A DNA stretch of 8,366 nt, taken from assembly GCA_905187655.1 (NCBI GenBank), contig CAJJIV010000044.1, positions 1-8,366 on the forward strand, given 5' to 3'. Position 1 is the stretch's first letter. Each line of letters begins with the position of its first letter. The notes below the pieces were generated by a model, which was not told where the DNA came from, searched no databases, and worked only from the letters and a program-made list of their open reading frames with translations. Positions 6,925 through 8,366 of the stretch are shown here, piece by piece. A program made the position numbers and the translations under genes. This DNA is from an uncultured Eubacteriales bacterium. Lineage in GTDB: Bacteria; Bacillota; Clostridia; Christensenellales; UBA1242.

Positions 6925-8364
6925 TTAATTTTCACCAAAACTAGCCTGTTTAATCTTGCTAGTTATTTCTTCAAGAACATCTGGATTATTTGCAAGATAA
7001 TTTCTTGCATTTTCTCTGCCTTGACCAATTTTGTTGCCATTGTAAGCAAACCACGAACCGCTTTTTTCAATTATACCCATATCCGATGCAATATCCAAAA
7101 CCGAACCTTCTTTGCTTATACCTGCTCCATAAATTATGTCAAATTCAGCAGTTTTAAATGGAGGTGCAAGTTTATTTTTAACGACTTTTATTCTAGTCCT
7201 ATTACCAACACTATCTGAGCCATCTTTAATTGTATCAACTTTTCTTACATCTAATCGTATGCTAGCGTAAAATTTAAGTGCCTTACCTCCAGGAGTAGTT
7301 TCTGGAGAACCAAACATAACACCAACTTTTTCTCTTAATTGGTTAATAAAAATTACACAAGTTTTGGTCTTATTTGTTATGCCAGCAAGTTTTCTAAGTG
7401 CTTGCGACATTAATCTTGCTTGAAGGCCAATATGGTTATCACCCATTTCACCATCAATTTCTGCCTTAGGAGTAAGTGCTGCTACAGAGTCGACAACAAT
7501 TACATCAAGCGCCCCAGACCTAACTAGGGTATCGGCAATTTCAAGACCCTGTTCACCATTGTCTGGTTGCGATACATACAAATTTTGCAAATCAACACCA
7601 AGTCTACTTGCATATGTTGGATCAAGTGCGTGCTCAGCATCAATAAACGCTGCGGTGCCACCCATCTTTTGTGCTTCTGCAATAATATGTAGCGCTACCG
7701 TTGTTTTACCAGAAGATTCTGGACCATAAATTTCTACTATTCTTCCACGAGGAATTCCACCAATTCCAAGAGCCATATCTAGAGCCATACAACCAGTAGG
7801 AATAACTTCTACTTGGGTTGAATAGTTATCCCCGAGTCGCATAATTGAACCTTTGCCATGTTGCTTTTCAATTTGAGCATATTGTAAAGCAAGTTCTTCT
7901 TCATTTATTGCTTTAAAAAGCTCAATGACATGATGAATAATATTTTCTGTTTCAATATTATATTCGATAGATAGAGGTAAATGTTTTTGAATCATATTTT
8001 TTAATTCTTGTAAGTTATTTTGTTTATAAAGACATGAAAAATAAGCATCCATAATTTCATAATCATAAGGGTAACGTTCAAGTAATTCTTGAAAATATGA
8101 AATTCCTTGATCATTATCTTGATAAAAATAAGATAAAGCTAAGTTTTTATAAAAAGGGCAAAGATATTTATCATCTTTAAAATAATTCATAAAGTCTTGA
8201 TGAAATTCTATACTTTCTTGGTATTTCTTTTCTTGAATAAAGTGATCGTCTGCCGCTACTTGGTTTTCGTCTTTGAGGTCATTATGATCACCCGGCTTGG
8301 TCGCATAGTGACGGGTTGTTTTCATCCAAGTAGGTGGACTCCAAGGACAAGCCCATAATTTCAT
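6925..8364 (-). CDS. recA: RecA recombinase, with a foreign N-terminal extension in frame
   Basis: Residues from about 164 to 479 are RecA, the ATP-dependent strand-exchange protein that forms filaments on single-stranded DNA, drives homologous recombination and triggers SOS cleavage of LexA. Seen here: GKGSIMRLGD (170-179), Walker A GPESSGKT (214-221), the catalytic Glu in FIDAEHALDP (E244), Walker B in DVIVVDS (287-293), loop L1 around GEMGDNHIGLQAR (305-317), NQLR with Q342, and loop L2 around FGSPETTPGG (351-360). The tail is short, ending SFGEN, without the long acidic stretch of E. coli RecA. The first 15 or so native residues are absent: QIEKQ is preceded by sequence unrelated to RecA, and no ATG, GTG or TTG in frame lies near the joint, so RecA has no start of its own here. 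The ATG at 8364 is an internal Met of the edge fragment, and the frame may extend past the window. Only about 6925-7875 should be read as genuine recA, 5' incomplete. Confidence 0.9.
   Translation of the reverse strand: MKLWACPWSPPTWMKTTRHYATKPGDHNDLKDENQVAADDHFIQEKKYQESIEFHQDFMNYFKDDKYLCPFYKNLALSYFYQDNDQGISYFQELLERYPYDYEIMDAYFSCLYKQNNLQELKNMIQKHLPLSIEYNIETENIIHHVIELFKAINEEELALQYAQIEKQHGKGSIMRLGDNYSTQVEVIPTGCMALDMALGIGGIPRGRIVEIYGPESSGKTTVALHIIAEAQKMGGTAAFIDAEHALDPTYASRLGVDLQNLYVSQPDNGEQGLEIADTLVRSGALDVIVVDSVAALTPKAEIDGEMGDNHIGLQARLMSQALRKLAGITNKTKTCVIFINQLREKVGVMFGSPETTPGGKALKFYASIRLDVRKVDTIKDGSDSVGNRTRIKVVKNKLAPPFKTAEFDIIYGAGISKEGSVLDIASDMGIIEKSGSWFAYNGNKIGQGRENARNYLANNPDVLEEITSKIKQASFGEN
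7876..8231 (-). other. Fragment of a helical TPR-like protein fused before recA
   Basis: Residues about 46-163 of the long frame are rich in Tyr, Asn, Lys and Glu and predict as paired amphipathic helices. YKNLALSYFYQDNDQGISYFQELLERYP reads as a TPR unit (abbreviated here by its key elements: A-L-S-Y-F, then a Y-F-Q-E-L-L helix and a closing Pro), followed by a second helix pair around YEIMDAYFSCLYKQNN. No specific family is recognised. It has neither its own start nor its own stop. The composition is AT-rich like the rest of the window, so base content alone does not separate it from the host genome. Nothing like it precedes known RecA proteins. Confidence 0.55.
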
Positions 8365-8366
8365 GT
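8232..8366 (-). other. Internal fragment of a GH30 glucosylceramidase-like gene
   Basis: The first 45 or so residues at the window edge contain KLWACPWSPPTWMKT followed by HYA and, further on, NDL and DHFIQE. This matches the barrel segment of glycoside hydrolase family 30 enzymes (glucosylceramidase type), in which PWSPPxWMKT is characteristic. In those proteins it lies well inside the chain, so the Met at 8364 is unlikely to be a true start. The codons used (GCG, ACC, CCG, CTC) and GC near one half set it apart from the AT-rich sequence to its left, with the change near 8240. It carries no catalytic Glu and is non-functional as it stands. Confidence 0.65.

Noticed and set aside
6925..8364. 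A true multidomain GH30-TPR-RecA enzyme
   Set aside because: The GH30 part is a small internal piece without catalytic residues, the composition changes sharply near 8240, and it lies at the window edge. A chimera fits better than a functional fusion.

Overview
The window is a compact, AT-rich stretch with every supportable gene on the minus strand. It looks like a Firmicutes genome, probably an uncultured clostridial-type lineage. The reasons are the low GC, strong GGAGG-type Shine-Dalgarno sites, consensus sigma-A-like promoters, and the order secD-secF-recJ-relA, which matches the Bacillus/Clostridium secDF-recJ-(apt)-relA neighbourhood without apt. Taxonomy is inferred from these features only.

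In the direction of transcription (right to left) the window holds: (1) 8366-6925, a reading frame ending in an almost complete RecA, preceded in frame by pieces that do not belong to recA: a GH30 glucosylceramidase fragment of about 45 codons at the window edge, then about 118 codons of a helical TPR-like protein; (2) a 72-bp gap with a good promoter; (3) divergent secD; (4) secF, overlapping secD by one base; (5) recJ; (6) relA/rsh, whose reading frame breaks about 60 nt before the end of its homology, so that the C-terminal ACT domain lies in another frame; (7) a near-perfect TTGACA-17-TATAAT promoter pointing out of the left edge towards an unseen gene.

secD, secF, recJ and relA are separated by -1, +4 and +3 nt and are probably one transcription unit from the promoter at 6882-6911. 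The unit combines accessory components of Sec protein export, a single-strand DNA exonuclease for recombination and repair, and the (p)ppGpp synthetase/hydrolase. recA lies just upstream and appears to be a separate unit.

The points that most need a second look are the three-part mosaic at the 5' end of recA (most likely a contig-end chimera), the relA frameshift, and the loss of the usual intramembrane Asp and periplasmic Gly-Gly motifs in SecD and SecF. I see no new defence, mobile or RNA-based system here.
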